This document shows, in pieces, positions 53,897 through 62,051 of a DNA stretch of 64,000 nt. Each line of letters begins with the position of its first letter. Positions within the stretch are counted from its first letter, which is position 1. The stretch is taken from the NCBI RefSeq assembly GCF_002953935.1, contig NZ_CP026514.1:2914001-2978000 (forward strand). Reading direction: 5' to 3'. Source of the DNA: Arthrobacter sp. PGP41 (GTDB taxonomy: Bacteria > Actinomycetota > Actinomycetes > Actinomycetales > Micrococcaceae). Made by a program: the position numbers and the translations under genes. Under the pieces are notes generated by a model. That model was not told where the DNA came from. It made no database searches and was given only the letters and a program-made list of their open reading frames with translations.

Positions 53897-54732
53897 GCTC
53901 AGTCCTTTATGACGTTCCCGGCCCCAAGGCCCGGCGCGTCTCCCTGATCGCTTCGATCGCCGGCTCCGTGCTGATCCTCGGGCTGCTGGCGTGGATTGTC
54001 ATGACCCTCGCGCAGCAGGGCATTTTCGAAGGCCGGCGCTGGCAGATCTTCACCCGCGGCGACGTGTGGACGCTCCTGGCCAACGGCCTCGGCGCCACCC
54101 TGAGCGCAGCAGCCCTGGCGGCGGTTATCGCCTTCCCCCTGGGGCTGCTCCTCTGCCTGCTGCGCATCTCTGACGCGGCCTTCATCAGGATCCCCACCCG
54201 GGTGGTGCTGGAGTTCCTCCGCGGCATGCCCGTGGTCCTGATGATGCTGTTCGTCCTGCTGGGCTTCGGTACCTCGCCGTTCATTGCTGTTGTCACCGGC
54301 CTGGTGCTCTACAACTCAGCAGTGTTCGCCGAAATCATCCGGGCCGGCATCCAGTCGCTGCCGAAAGGGCAACGTGAAGCCGGGCTGGCCATCGGCCTGA
54401 CGAGTTTCCAGTCCCGCATGCTGGTCGAGCTTCCGCAGGCGATCCGCCGCATGATGCCTTCCCTGGTGGCGCAGATGGTGGTCCTGCTGAAGGACACCTC
54501 GCTCGGCTACATCGTGGCGTACGGCGAGCTCCTGCGCGCTGTCCAGGTGATGGCGGACTTCCTGGGGACGCAGTTCCTGTTCCCCATCTTCTTTGTGGCG
54601 GCCGCAATCTACATCGCCATCAACATCTGCGTTTCCCGCCTCGCAGTGTGGATCGAGCGCCGCGGCTCCAAGAAGGCAGCCGGTGGTGTGGCCAAGGCTG
54701 AACCCGAAAAGGCCGAGGCACCGGTACCGTAA
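53893..54732 (+). CDS. gluD: Glutamate-type ABC transporter permease
   Basis: 279 residues, second permease, EAA loop KGQREAGLAIGLTSFQSRML. Compared with GluC it has a longer N-terminus and a charged C-terminal tail (Lys/Ala/Glu-rich). The operon ends here; a hairpin terminator follows within about 20 bp. Confidence 0.92.
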   Translation: MSSVLYDVPGPKARRVSLIASIAGSVLILGLLAWIVMTLAQQGIFEGRRWQIFTRGDVWTLLANGLGATLSAAALAAVIAFPLGLLLCLLRISDAAFIRIPTRVVLEFLRGMPVVLMMLFVLLGFGTSPFIAVVTGLVLYNSAVFAEIIRAGIQSLPKGQREAGLAIGLTSFQSRMLVELPQAIRRMMPSLVAQMVVLLKDTSLGYIVAYGELLRAVQVMADFLGTQFLFPIFFVAAAIYIAINICVSRLAVWIERRGSKKAAGGVAKAEPEKAEAPVP

Positions 54733-54752
54733 ACAGTTCCAGTTTCCTACAA

Positions 54753-54786
54753 CGATGGCCCGGACCTGCAGTGGTCCGGGCCATCG
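54753..54786. terminator. Hairpin terminator between gluD and dapE
   Basis: 14-bp stem (54753-54766 with 54773-54786), 6-nt loop, between the convergent genes. Confidence 0.8.
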
Positions 54787-54796
54787 CCGTTTGAGA

Positions 54797-55933
54797 TTAG
54801 TCGGACAACCAGTCCTGCAGTGCCCGCAGGCAGGTCCGAATGGCTTCAGCGTCCACGTGCTCGTTGTCCTTATGCGCCAGCAGCGGGTCGCCGGGGCCGA
54901 AGTTCACTGCCGGGATCCCCAGTTCGCTGAAGCGAGCGACGTCGGTCCAGCCGTACTTGGGCTTAGGCTCGGCCCCAACCGCCGCAACGAAGGATGCCGC
55001 GGCGGGGTGGTGGAGGCCGGGCCGCGCCCCGGCGGCGGCATCGGTACGGACCACGTCGAATCCCTCAAGGAGTTCCCGCACCACGGCTTCGGCCTGGTCC
55101 GGCGTCTTGTCCGGGGCGAAGCGGTAGTTGATCTCCACAACGCAGCGGTCCGGAATGACGTTTCCGGCAGTGCCGCCGTTGATCTTTACGGCGTTGAGGC
55201 TTTCCCGGTACTCCAGTCCGTCCACGTTGACGGTTGCCGGCTGGTAGGCCGCAAGCCTCTCCAGGACGGGCGCTGCCGCGTGGATGGCATTGCTGCCCAT
55301 CCACGCGCGAGCTGAATGGGCAGCTTCCCCCACCGTCGTTACCTCAAACCGGCTGGTGCCGTTGCAGCCGCCTTCCACCGTCCCGTGGGTTGGTTCCAGC
55401 AGGATCGCGAAGTCTCCGTCCAGCAGCTGGCCGTGGTTCCGCACCAGCCGCCCAAGGCCGCTCTTGACGGCCTCGACTTCCTCGTGATCGTAGAAGACAA
55501 AGGTGACGTCCCGCTTCGGCGAGGCGCCGTCGTCGAACATTGCGGCGGCCAGCGCAAGCTGCACCGCGACGCCGCCCTTCATGTCCGTCGCGCCGCGGCC
55601 GTACAGTATCCCTTTGCCGGGAACACCCGATGCCCAGGTGGAGGGTACGGTCCCTCTGGCACCGTCCGCCAGGGGCAGCGGAACGGTGTCCAGATGCCCC
55701 GCCAGGATAACCCGTTCCGGACAGCCCAACTCAGTACGGGCGATCATCGAATCCCCGTCCCGGAGCACGCTCAATTGGGGGATGCCCAGCAGCGCCGCTT
55801 CTATGGCGTCCGCCAGTTCCGTTTCATTCCCGGACACACTGTTGATGTCCATGATGGCGGCTGTAAGGAGCGCAACGTCCTGGCGGAGGTCGAGCGTCAG
55901 GGTGGAAGGGTCCGGAGTGGTTTCGGCAGTCAC
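54797..55933 (-). CDS. dapE: Succinyl-diaminopimelate desuccinylase
   Basis: Releases LL-diaminopimelate for lysine and peptidoglycan. 378 residues, M20 metallopeptidase fold. Metal-binding and catalytic stretches: LAGHLDTVPLP (His, Asp), GRGATDMKGGVAVQ (bridging Asp), FYDHEEVEA (Glu-Glu), and a C-terminal His near PAVNFGPGDPLLAHKDNEH. GTG start with TAGACT 6 nt upstream. Divergent from dapD across only 50 bp. Confidence 0.95.
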   Translation of the reverse strand: MTAETTPDPSTLTLDLRQDVALLTAAIMDINSVSGNETELADAIEAALLGIPQLSVLRDGDSMIARTELGCPERVILAGHLDTVPLPLADGARGTVPSTWASGVPGKGILYGRGATDMKGGVAVQLALAAAMFDDGASPKRDVTFVFYDHEEVEAVKSGLGRLVRNHGQLLDGDFAILLEPTHGTVEGGCNGTSRFEVTTVGEAAHSARAWMGSNAIHAAAPVLERLAAYQPATVNVDGLEYRESLNAVKINGGTAGNVIPDRCVVEINYRFAPDKTPDQAEAVVRELLEGFDVVRTDAAAGARPGLHHPAAASFVAAVGAEPKPKYGWTDVARFSELGIPAVNFGPGDPLLAHKDNEHVDAEAIRTCLRALQDWLSD

Positions 55934-55939
55934 GAAGCC

Positions 55940-55945
55940 AGTCTA
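55940..55945 (-). promoter_or_regulatory. -10 box TAGACT of dapE
   Basis: TAGACT, 6 nt, GTG 55933; same hexamer and spacing as the divergent dapD box. Confidence 0.55.
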
Positions 55946-55971
55946 GTTCGGACCCTGCCGCTGCCCCTCGA

Positions 55972-55977
55972 TAGACT
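55972..55977 (+). promoter_or_regulatory. -10 box TAGACT of dapD
   Basis: TAGACT, 6 nt, ATG 55984. The -35 zones of dapD and dapE must overlap each other's -10 region. Confidence 0.55.
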
Positions 55978-55983
55978 GGGGCC

Positions 55984-57006
55984 ATGACTGAGACTGCTTC
56001 TTCCGCCGTGCCCGAAACCTCGAACGCAACCACCGACGAACGCTCTGCCTACGGGTTCGGCGTGGCCACCATTTCCACTGGTGACGGCACCGTATTGGAT
56101 GTGTGGTTTCCGGCACCGGCCCTGGGTGTTGCGGCCGAGAACCTGCGTTCCGTTGAAAACGCGGATGAGTCCCTCGCCCTGATCGCCGGGAACGGCGCCG
56201 ACGAGGACCGCGGCACGGAACAGAAAGTGGTTTTTGTCCAGATCAACCTCGATGAGGCGCCGGCCGATACCGCCGATGCGTACCTGCGCCTGCACCTCCT
56301 CTCGCACCGCCTGGTCCAGCCCAACACCATCAACCTGGACGGCATCTTCGGCAACCTGCCCAACGTCGTGTGGACCAACTACGGCCCCGCCCCGGTGGAG
56401 GGGTTCGAGCTGACCCGCGCGCGGCTGCGGCGCCGTGGCGCCGTCACTGTTTACGGCATCGACAAGTTTCCGCGCATGGTGGACTACGTGGTGCCCACCG
56501 GTGTAAGGATTGCCGACGCCGACCGCGTGCGCCTGGGTGCCCACCTGGCCGAAGGCACCACCGTGATGCACGAAGGTTTCGTCAACTTCAACGCGGGAAC
56601 CCTGGGCACCTCCATGGTGGAGGGCCGTATCTCTGCCGGCGTCGTGACCGGCAACGGCAGCGACGTCGGCGGCGGCGCGTCCATCATGGGCACCCTCTCC
56701 GGCGGGGGCAAGGAAAAAATCACCATCGGCGAGCGGGTCCTGCTGGGCGCCAACTCAGGCGTCGGCATCAGCATCGGTGACGACTCCGTGGTGGAGGCCG
56801 GGCTCTACGTGACGGCGGGAACCCGCGTCCGCATCCCGGGACCAAAGGATGAGGTGGGTGAAGACACCACCAAGATCGTCAAGGCCGCGGAACTGTCCGG
56901 CGTGCCCAACCTGCTGTTCCGCCGCAACTCCACCACGGGCGCGGTGGAGGTCCTCCCCCGCCAGGGCCAGACCGTGGAGCTGAACGACGCCCTGCACGCC
57001 AACTGA
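55984..57006 (+). CDS. dapD: 2,3,4,5-tetrahydropyridine-2,6-dicarboxylate N-succinyltransferase
   Basis: Succinylates tetrahydrodipicolinate in the succinylase lysine/DAP branch. 340 residues, actinobacterial type. An N-terminal domain ([20 protein letters not shown]) is followed by left-handed beta-helix hexapeptides ([60 protein letters not shown]). Works with dapE (divergent) and dapC (62052-63203). A lysozyme-like gene follows 7 bp downstream. Confidence 0.95.
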   Translation: MTETASSAVPETSNATTDERSAYGFGVATISTGDGTVLDVWFPAPALGVAAENLRSVENADESLALIAGNGADEDRGTEQKVVFVQINLDEAPADTADAYLRLHLLSHRLVQPNTINLDGIFGNLPNVVWTNYGPAPVEGFELTRARLRRRGAVTVYGIDKFPRMVDYVVPTGVRIADADRVRLGAHLAEGTTVMHEGFVNFNAGTLGTSMVEGRISAGVVTGNGSDVGGGASIMGTLSGGGKEKITIGERVLLGANSGVGISIGDDSVVEAGLYVTAGTRVRIPGPKDEVGEDTTKIVKAAELSGVPNLLFRRNSTTGAVEVLPRQGQTVELNDALHAN

Positions 57007-57013
57007 TCCCTCC

Positions 57014-57871
57014 ATGGCACGAAGACGCAGCCTGCGCACCCTCGCGGTACTGGTGCTCACCCTGGCACTGGTAGCCGGCGGCACCTACTCGGCCGTGTTT
57101 TTCCTGCAGCGTTCCGAAACCCTCGTTTCGGAACGCTGCAGGGCCGTCATCGGCGAACGGACATCCGAGCTGGCCCCGGACCAGGCCGTCTATGCCGCGC
57201 TGATCACCGCCGTTGCGGTGCAGCGCGGACTTCCGCCGCGGGCCGCGAGCATTGCGCTGGCCACCGCCATGCAGGAGTCCAAGCTGCGCAACATTGAGCA
57301 TGGAGACAAGGCCGGCCCGGATTCCCGCGGGCTGTTCCAGCAGCGTCCTTCCCAAGGGTGGGGAACCGAGGCGCAGATCATGGATCCGTACTATGCGGCG
57401 AACGCCTTTTACGACGCCCTGGTAAAGATCCCCGGGTATGAGTCACTGGAAATTACCGAGGCAGCCCAGCGTGTGCAGCGCTCCGCCTATCCCGCGGCCT
57501 ACGCGCAGCACGAGGAAATGGGACGGACTTTTGCCTCCGGCCTGACCGGCCAGACGCCCGAGGCCGTCCAATGCACCCTTCGGGCGGCCGGCACCGGCGG
57601 CGATGCCGCAGCAGTGTCCGCCGAGCTGGACCAGGCATATGGTCCGCTGGAAACAACTGTTGACGGTGAGACCCTGGTGGTCGAGGCCGCGGGAAGCCAG
57701 GCGTGGTCCGTGGCCCAATGGGCGGTCGCCAACGCCAAAGGCTTTGAGGTCACGCAGGTCGAGGTGGCGGGCAGAAGCTGGAACCGTGCAGCGCGGGACG
57801 GCTGGCAGGAAGCTGCGGGTTCGGAGGGCGGGGTGCGGATCACGGTGGCTGCGGGAGACGCCCGCAGCTGA
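57014..57871 (+). CDS. Membrane-anchored lysozyme/transglycosylase-like protein
   Basis: 285 residues. Signal anchor at about 10-31. The lysozyme-like core reads ALATAMQESKLRNIEHGDKA, then GLFQQRPSQGWGTEAQIMDP; E88 is the expected catalytic glutamate and the Gln-rich stretch is the usual second motif. The C-terminal ~100 residues are of an unknown type. It starts 7 bp after dapD, linking a putative wall hydrolase to peptidoglycan precursor supply. An 18-bp perfect inverted repeat lies inside the gene at 57103-57142. Some databases label such proteins 'heavy metal transporter', which nothing here supports. Confidence 0.8.
   Translation: MARRRSLRTLAVLVLTLALVAGGTYSAVFFLQRSETLVSERCRAVIGERTSELAPDQAVYAALITAVAVQRGLPPRAASIALATAMQESKLRNIEHGDKAGPDSRGLFQQRPSQGWGTEAQIMDPYYAANAFYDALVKIPGYESLEITEAAQRVQRSAYPAAYAQHEEMGRTFASGLTGQTPEAVQCTLRAAGTGGDAAAVSAELDQAYGPLETTVDGETLVVEAAGSQAWSVAQWAVANAKGFEVTQVEVAGRSWNRAARDGWQEAAGSEGGVRITVAAGDARS
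57103..57142. repeat. Perfect 18-bp inverted repeat inside a coding region
   Basis: Left arm 57103-57120, loop CCTC 57121-57124, right arm 57125-57142; all 18 pairs match. It encodes residues ~30-43 (LQRSETLVSERC), about 90 nt after the start codon, just after the signal anchor. Would form a very stable mRNA hairpin. Confidence 0.9.
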
Positions 57872-57908
57872 GGACCGGCGGCTCGGCCAGGCGGGAGGTG
57901 GAGACTCC

Positions 57909-58520
57909 CTAAACCAGGATCTCCACCACTGGCTGCACGTAGCTGCGGAAAAGCTCCGGCTCGCCCATCAGCTTGTTGCTCATGAGGATTTTGTCCGGCT
58001 CCATGTACCAGGCCCGTTGTTCGTTCAACGGCAGCTCGATGATGGTCAGCTTGAAGTCACGGGAATCACGGCCCACCTCCATGAGCCTGTCATCCACCAT
58101 GTCCTCAAGAAGCTGGTCAGCGCCGGTTGCAGCCCGCTCCGCCTCAATCTCGGCGTACTCACTCCTGCGCTCCCGCGCCCAGGTAAGGGCAGCCCCGAAG
58201 TGTGCCTGCAGCACCCGCTGCAGCGCGGGTGAATTGCCGAAGGCCTCGAAGTTGGGCGGGGACAGTTCCGGGGACGTCTGGGGATGGGCTTTGAGCAGCT
58301 GTTCCCACCAGGCTTCCCACTCTGTCTTCAGGGCACTCAAACCACCAACATCGGCGGTCAGGTGCGAATGGTCGGCGCGGCGGACCTTGGGCGCTGCATG
58401 GGACAAGGATGGCTGGCCTGCCCCGTCAAGCCCTGCCGTATCCCGGACGTACAGGGCTATCATCATGGGCCCTGACGTGTCCGTGGTGATTTGCCACCTG
58501 GTACCGCTTGTCTGGTGCAT
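57909..58520 (-). CDS. Hypothetical protein, no family recognised
   Basis: 203 residues with AAGGAC 6 nt before the ATG, supporting a real gene. Soluble and acidic with conserved-looking stretches (SALKTEWEAWWEQLLKAHPQ, NFEAFGNSPALQRVLQAHFG, AWYMEPDKILMSNKLM). No signal peptide, membrane helix or cysteine was seen. Convergent with the lysozyme-like gene (37 bp apart). Function not assigned. Confidence 0.75.
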   Translation of the reverse strand: MHQTSGTRWQITTDTSGPMMIALYVRDTAGLDGAGQPSLSHAAPKVRRADHSHLTADVGGLSALKTEWEAWWEQLLKAHPQTSPELSPPNFEAFGNSPALQRVLQAHFGAALTWARERRSEYAEIEAERAATGADQLLEDMVDDRLMEVGRDSRDFKLTIIELPLNEQRAWYMEPDKILMSNKLMGEPELFRSYVQPVVEILV

Positions 58521-58621
58521 CCGATGTCCTTCCGTGGCGTGCTCTTACCGGGGTTGGGTGATCGGGCAGCGCCCCCTGCTAATCAGTGTATTCCCCCCAA
58601 TGCCCACGTTAGTGGCTGTCA

Positions 58622-59224
58622 TCACATCCCGTCGAGGTGCCTTTCCAGGACGTCAACGCACATTTCGTGCGTCATCCATCCGGGTTGCAGCAGTGCATGC
58701 ATGCACAGCCCGTCGAGCGTTGCCAGCAGCCGCTCCGCCTCCAGCACAAGGCTTTCCTGCGGCTCGCCCTCCGGCATCAAGGCGCTGACCACGCTTCCCA
58801 CAATGACCGCAACCTCCCGGTGGCTCCGGTCTGCCTCAGCGGCGAGGAACGGCCGGACCCTGGCAGCATTCTTGAACGCCATCCAGGCGCACGCCTCCAG
58901 CGCCCGCTGCTCATCCAGGGGCAGGATTCCGCACAGCAGGGTTAAAACTGCCCCGCGGTGCCCGGCGGAGCCGGGCACTGCATCGTGCACAGCGGGCAGA
59001 GATGCTTCAAGGCGGCCTACGATGCGGTCCACCACCGCAGTGAAGGAGAAGGAGAGCAGTTCCTCGCTCCCGGAGAAATAGTGCCGTACGGAACCGACAG
59101 CCAACCCGGCTTCATCGGCCACTTCCCGCAGCGAGGCCCGTTCCAGCCCGTCACCTGCAATGATCCGGAGAACTGCTTCAACCACGTCCTGGCGCCGGGC
59201 TTCGGCATCTACTATTTTGGGCAC
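58622..59224 (-). CDS. TetR-family regulator
   Basis: 200 residues. Helix-turn-helix: QDVVEAVLRIIAGDGLERAS, LREVADEAGLAVGSVRHYFS. The C-terminal domain (LDEQRALEACAWMAFKNAAR) resembles the BetI-type TetR_C. GTG start at 59224. It is divergent from galE; the 134-bp gap contains a GGCATGCC and a TGCATGCATGCA tract that may be its operator, and the same 12-mer occurs again inside its own coding region. Target unknown. Confidence 0.87.
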   Translation of the reverse strand: MPKIVDAEARRQDVVEAVLRIIAGDGLERASLREVADEAGLAVGSVRHYFSGSEELLSFSFTAVVDRIVGRLEASLPAVHDAVPGSAGHRGAVLTLLCGILPLDEQRALEACAWMAFKNAARVRPFLAAEADRSHREVAVIVGSVVSALMPEGEPQESLVLEAERLLATLDGLCMHALLQPGWMTHEMCVDVLERHLDGM

Positions 59225-59263
59225 TACTTCTATTTAGCATGGATGTGCTCTATTGCGGGCCCC

Positions 59264-59284
59264 GGCATGCCGTGCATGCATGCA
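59264..59284. promoter_or_regulatory. GGCATGCC plus TGCATGCATGCA, candidate TetR operator
   Basis: Two adjoining palindromes 40-60 bp upstream of the TetR start, in the gap shared with galE. The 12-mer recurs at 58694-58705 within the regulator gene. Confidence 0.4.
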
Positions 59285-59346
59285 TCGGACATGGCACCTG
59301 CTGCCCGGCATCCGGGACGAGGCGGCAGCGGCCGGTGATGTTGGGA

Positions 59347-59352
59347 TAGCGT
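59347..59352 (+). promoter_or_regulatory. -10 box TAGCGT of galE
   Basis: TAGCGT, 6 nt, ATG 59359. Predicted leaderless. Confidence 0.45.
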
Positions 59353-59358
59353 TGAGGC

Positions 59359-60372
59359 ATGAAAATTCTGGTCACCGGAGGCACCGGCTACATTGGTTCC
59401 CACACTGTTTTGTCCCTGCAGGAAGCCGGCCATGACGTCGTGGTCATCGACAACCTGGTCAACTCCAGTGAAGAGTCCCTCCGCCGGGTAGCCGAACTCA
59501 GCGGGAAGACTGCCGAATTCCATAATGTCGACCTCGTGGACGAGGCTGCCGTAGAGCGGGTCTTCGCCGCCGGAACCATTGACGCCGTGATCCACTTTGC
59601 AGGGCTGAAAGCCGTGGGCGAGTCCGTCCGCGAGCCGCTCAAGTACTACTACAACAACCTGGTGGGGACCCTGAACCTCATCCGGGTGATGGACCGCCAC
59701 GATGTCCGGTCCATCGTGTTCAGCTCCTCAGCCACCGTCTACGGCGAACACAACCCCATCCCCTACGTCGAAAAGATGGAGATCGGGGCCAACAACCCCT
59801 ACGGCCGCACCAAGGAGCAGATCGAGGACATCCTCTCGGACCTCGGGTCAGCCGACACCCGCTGGCACATTGCCCTGCTGCGCTACTTCAACCCGGTTGG
59901 CGCCCACCCCTCCGGCCGGATCGGCGAGGACCCCCAGGGCATTCCCAACAACCTGGTTCCGTTCATCGCGCAGGTGGCCGTGGGCCGCCGGGAAAAACTG
60001 ATGGTGTTCGGCGGCGACTATGACACTCCCGACGGCACGTGCCTGCGCGACTACATCCACGTCGTCGACCTAGCCGAGGGCCACGTGGCCGCGCTGAACC
60101 ACGTTGCGGACCGTGCCGGTGTGTTCCGCTGGAACCTTGGCTCCGGCAAGGGCTCCTCCGTCCTGGAGGTTCTCCGCTCGTTCGAGAAGGCGGTGGGCAG
60201 GCCTATCCCCTACGAGATCACCGGCCGCCGCGCGGGCGACCTCCCGGCCTTCTGGGCCGACGCCACCTCCGCCCTGGCCGACCTCAGCTGGGCCACCACC
60301 AAGACAGTGGACCAGATGTGCGAGGACCACTGGCGCTGGCAAAAGAACAACCCAAATGGCTACTTGGCTTAA
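59359..60372 (+). CDS. galE: UDP-glucose 4-epimerase
   Basis: Interconverts UDP-glucose and UDP-galactose, for cell-surface glycans and galactose use. 337 residues, extended SDR. NAD site ILVTGGTGYIGSHTVLSLQE, then VVVIDNLVNSS, FSSSATVYG (catalytic Ser/Thr), NNPYGRTKEQ (Tyr/Lys), LRYFNPVGAHPSGRIGEDP, and the C-terminal RAGDLPAFWADATSA. Stand-alone gene ending just before an unusual long hairpin element. Confidence 0.95.
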   Translation: MKILVTGGTGYIGSHTVLSLQEAGHDVVVIDNLVNSSEESLRRVAELSGKTAEFHNVDLVDEAAVERVFAAGTIDAVIHFAGLKAVGESVREPLKYYYNNLVGTLNLIRVMDRHDVRSIVFSSSATVYGEHNPIPYVEKMEIGANNPYGRTKEQIEDILSDLGSADTRWHIALLRYFNPVGAHPSGRIGEDPQGIPNNLVPFIAQVAVGRREKLMVFGGDYDTPDGTCLRDYIHVVDLAEGHVAALNHVADRAGVFRWNLGSGKGSSVLEVLRSFEKAVGRPIPYEITGRRAGDLPAFWADATSALADLSWATTKTVDQMCEDHWRWQKNNPNGYLA

Positions 60373-60376
60373 AACC

Positions 60377-60441
60377 GCAACGCGGGGTCACTTAACGTCC
60401 TTCCAGGACGATTTATCGGGCGTGGAGTGACCCCGCGTTGC
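60377..60441. repeat. Hairpin element with 16-bp perfect outer stem after galE
   Basis: Outer arms 60377-60392 and 60426-60441 match perfectly; inside is a small hairpin (CGTCC/GGACG). TCACTTAA lies inside the left edge and TTAAGTGG follows the right arm, the same TTAAGTG signature as the elements at 27757 and 38763. Confidence 0.75.
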
Positions 60442-60456
60442 TTTAAGTGGTGATGA

Positions 60457-60500
60457 ACGACGGCGGCTGCCCACCTCGCAAGGTGGGCAGCCGCCGTCGT
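60457..60500. terminator. 20-bp perfect stem terminator downstream of gltA
   Basis: Arms 60457-60476 and 60481-60500, 4-nt loop, all pairs perfect; directly after the gltA stop and facing galE. Lacks a long T-run. Confidence 0.82.
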
Positions 60501-60523
60501 AATTGCAGTTATTGGTCCGGAGG

Positions 60524-61810
60524 CTAGCGGACCGGGTAGTCCCGCTCCGGCTCGCCGATGTACAGCTGGCGGGGGCGGCCGATCTTGGTGTTGGGGTCGC
60601 TGATCATCTCGCGCCACTGGGCAATCCAGCCCGGGAGGCGGCCGATGGCGAACAGCACCGTGAACATCTTCTCCGGGAAGCCCATGGCCTTGTAGATCAG
60701 GCCGGTGTAGAAGTCCACGTTCGGGTAGAGCTTGCGCTGGATGAAGTAGTCGTCGTTCAACGCCTTCTCTTCCAAGCGCAAAGCGATGTCCAGCAGTTCG
60801 TCGTTGCCGCCGAGCTTGCTGAGGATCTCGTGGGCCGTGGCCTTGACGATCTTGGCGCGGGGATCGTAGTTCTTGTAGACGCGGTGCCCGAAGCCCATGA
60901 GGCGGACGCCGTCTTCCTTGTTCTTGACCTTCTCCATGTAGTCCTCGGGCTTGGTGCCGTCGGCCTGGATCTGGCGGAGCATCTTGAGCACGGCCTCGTT
61001 GGCGCCGCCGTGGGCCGGGCCGAAGAGCGCGTTGATCCCTGCGGATACTGAGGCGAAGAGGTTGGCGTTGGAGGAGCCCACCAGCCGCACCGTGGAGGTG
61101 GAGCAGTTCTGTTCGTGGTCCGCGTGCAGGATGAGCAGCAGGTCCAGTGCCTTCGCGACGACGGGGTCCACTTCGTACTGTTCGGCCGGAAGCCCGAAGC
61201 TGAGGCGCAGGAAGTTCTCCACCAGGTTGTGGGAGTTGTCCGGGTACAGCATGGGCTGGCCGATGGACTTCTTGTGCGCATACGCCGCGATGACCGGGAG
61301 CTTGGCCATCAGGCGGATCGTGGAAACTTCCACCTGTTCTGCGTTGAACGGGTCCAGCGAGTCCTGGTAGAAGGTGGACAGCGCGGAAACGGCCGAGGAG
61401 AGGACGGGCATGGGGTGCGCGTCACGGGGGAAGCCGCCGAAGAAGCCCTTGAGCTCCTCATGCAGCAGGGTGTGCCGCCGGATCTTCTGGTCGAACGCGT
61501 CCAGCTCCGTGGGCGTGGGCAGGTTGCCGTAGATCAGCAGGTAGGACACCTCGAGGAAGCTGGAGTGCTGCGCCAGCTGCTCGATGGGGTATCCGCGGTA
61601 CCGCAGGATGCCCGCATCGCCATCGATGTAGGTGATGGCCGAGGTGGTGGCTGCGGTGTTCATGAAGCCAGGGTCAAAGGTGACTGCGCCCGTCTGCTTC
61701 AGCAGCTTGGAAACGTCGTAGCCTTCGTTCCCTTCAATAACCTGGATGCGCGGGAGCTTAAGCTCGCCTCCTGCGTGGAGCAGGGTCGCTGCGTTGTTGG
61801 TCTCAGTCAT
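60524..61810 (-). CDS. gltA: Citrate synthase (type II-like, TCA cycle)
   Basis: Condenses oxaloacetate and acetyl-CoA. 428 residues. GDAGILRYRGYPIEQLAQHS near the N-terminus, LILHADHEQNCSTSTVR (catalytic His), FGPAHGGANEAVLKML (second His) and MGFGHRVYKNYDPRA (catalytic Asp region nearby) are all present. AAGGGGAC lies 7 nt before the ATG, so unlike many genes here it has a true leader. Terminators flank it on both sides. Confidence 0.97.
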   Translation of the reverse strand: MTETNNAATLLHAGGELKLPRIQVIEGNEGYDVSKLLKQTGAVTFDPGFMNTAATTSAITYIDGDAGILRYRGYPIEQLAQHSSFLEVSYLLIYGNLPTPTELDAFDQKIRRHTLLHEELKGFFGGFPRDAHPMPVLSSAVSALSTFYQDSLDPFNAEQVEVSTIRLMAKLPVIAAYAHKKSIGQPMLYPDNSHNLVENFLRLSFGLPAEQYEVDPVVAKALDLLLILHADHEQNCSTSTVRLVGSSNANLFASVSAGINALFGPAHGGANEAVLKMLRQIQADGTKPEDYMEKVKNKEDGVRLMGFGHRVYKNYDPRAKIVKATAHEILSKLGGNDELLDIALRLEEKALNDDYFIQRKLYPNVDFYTGLIYKAMGFPEKMFTVLFAIGRLPGWIAQWREMISDPNTKIGRPRQLYIGEPERDYPVR

Positions 61811-61947
61811 GGAGTCCCCTTCATGAGGCTTCTGGGCCTCTGTCGAAAGCTTGATCCAACATCAGGTGAGCCGCGCACTGACCCTGAGAACACAGGTTCC
61901 AACACCCGGGCTGCCTTCTTGTAGAGGGCCACCATTGATAGTCACTT

Positions 61948-61972
61948 AAAAAGTACCCGCTCCTTGGCGGGT
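61948..61972 (-). terminator. Intrinsic terminator of the fdxA-dapC operon
   Basis: On the minus strand ACCCGC, 6-nt loop, GCGGGT, then AC and a run of five T. About 80 nt after the dapC stop, insulating gltA. Confidence 0.75.
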
Positions 61973-62051
61973 GTCACTAATCCAAGACGCGGCCGAAGCC
62001 CCTAAAATAGGGCCCTTGTGGCGCGAGTCACACCATTGTTACGGTGCTGTT

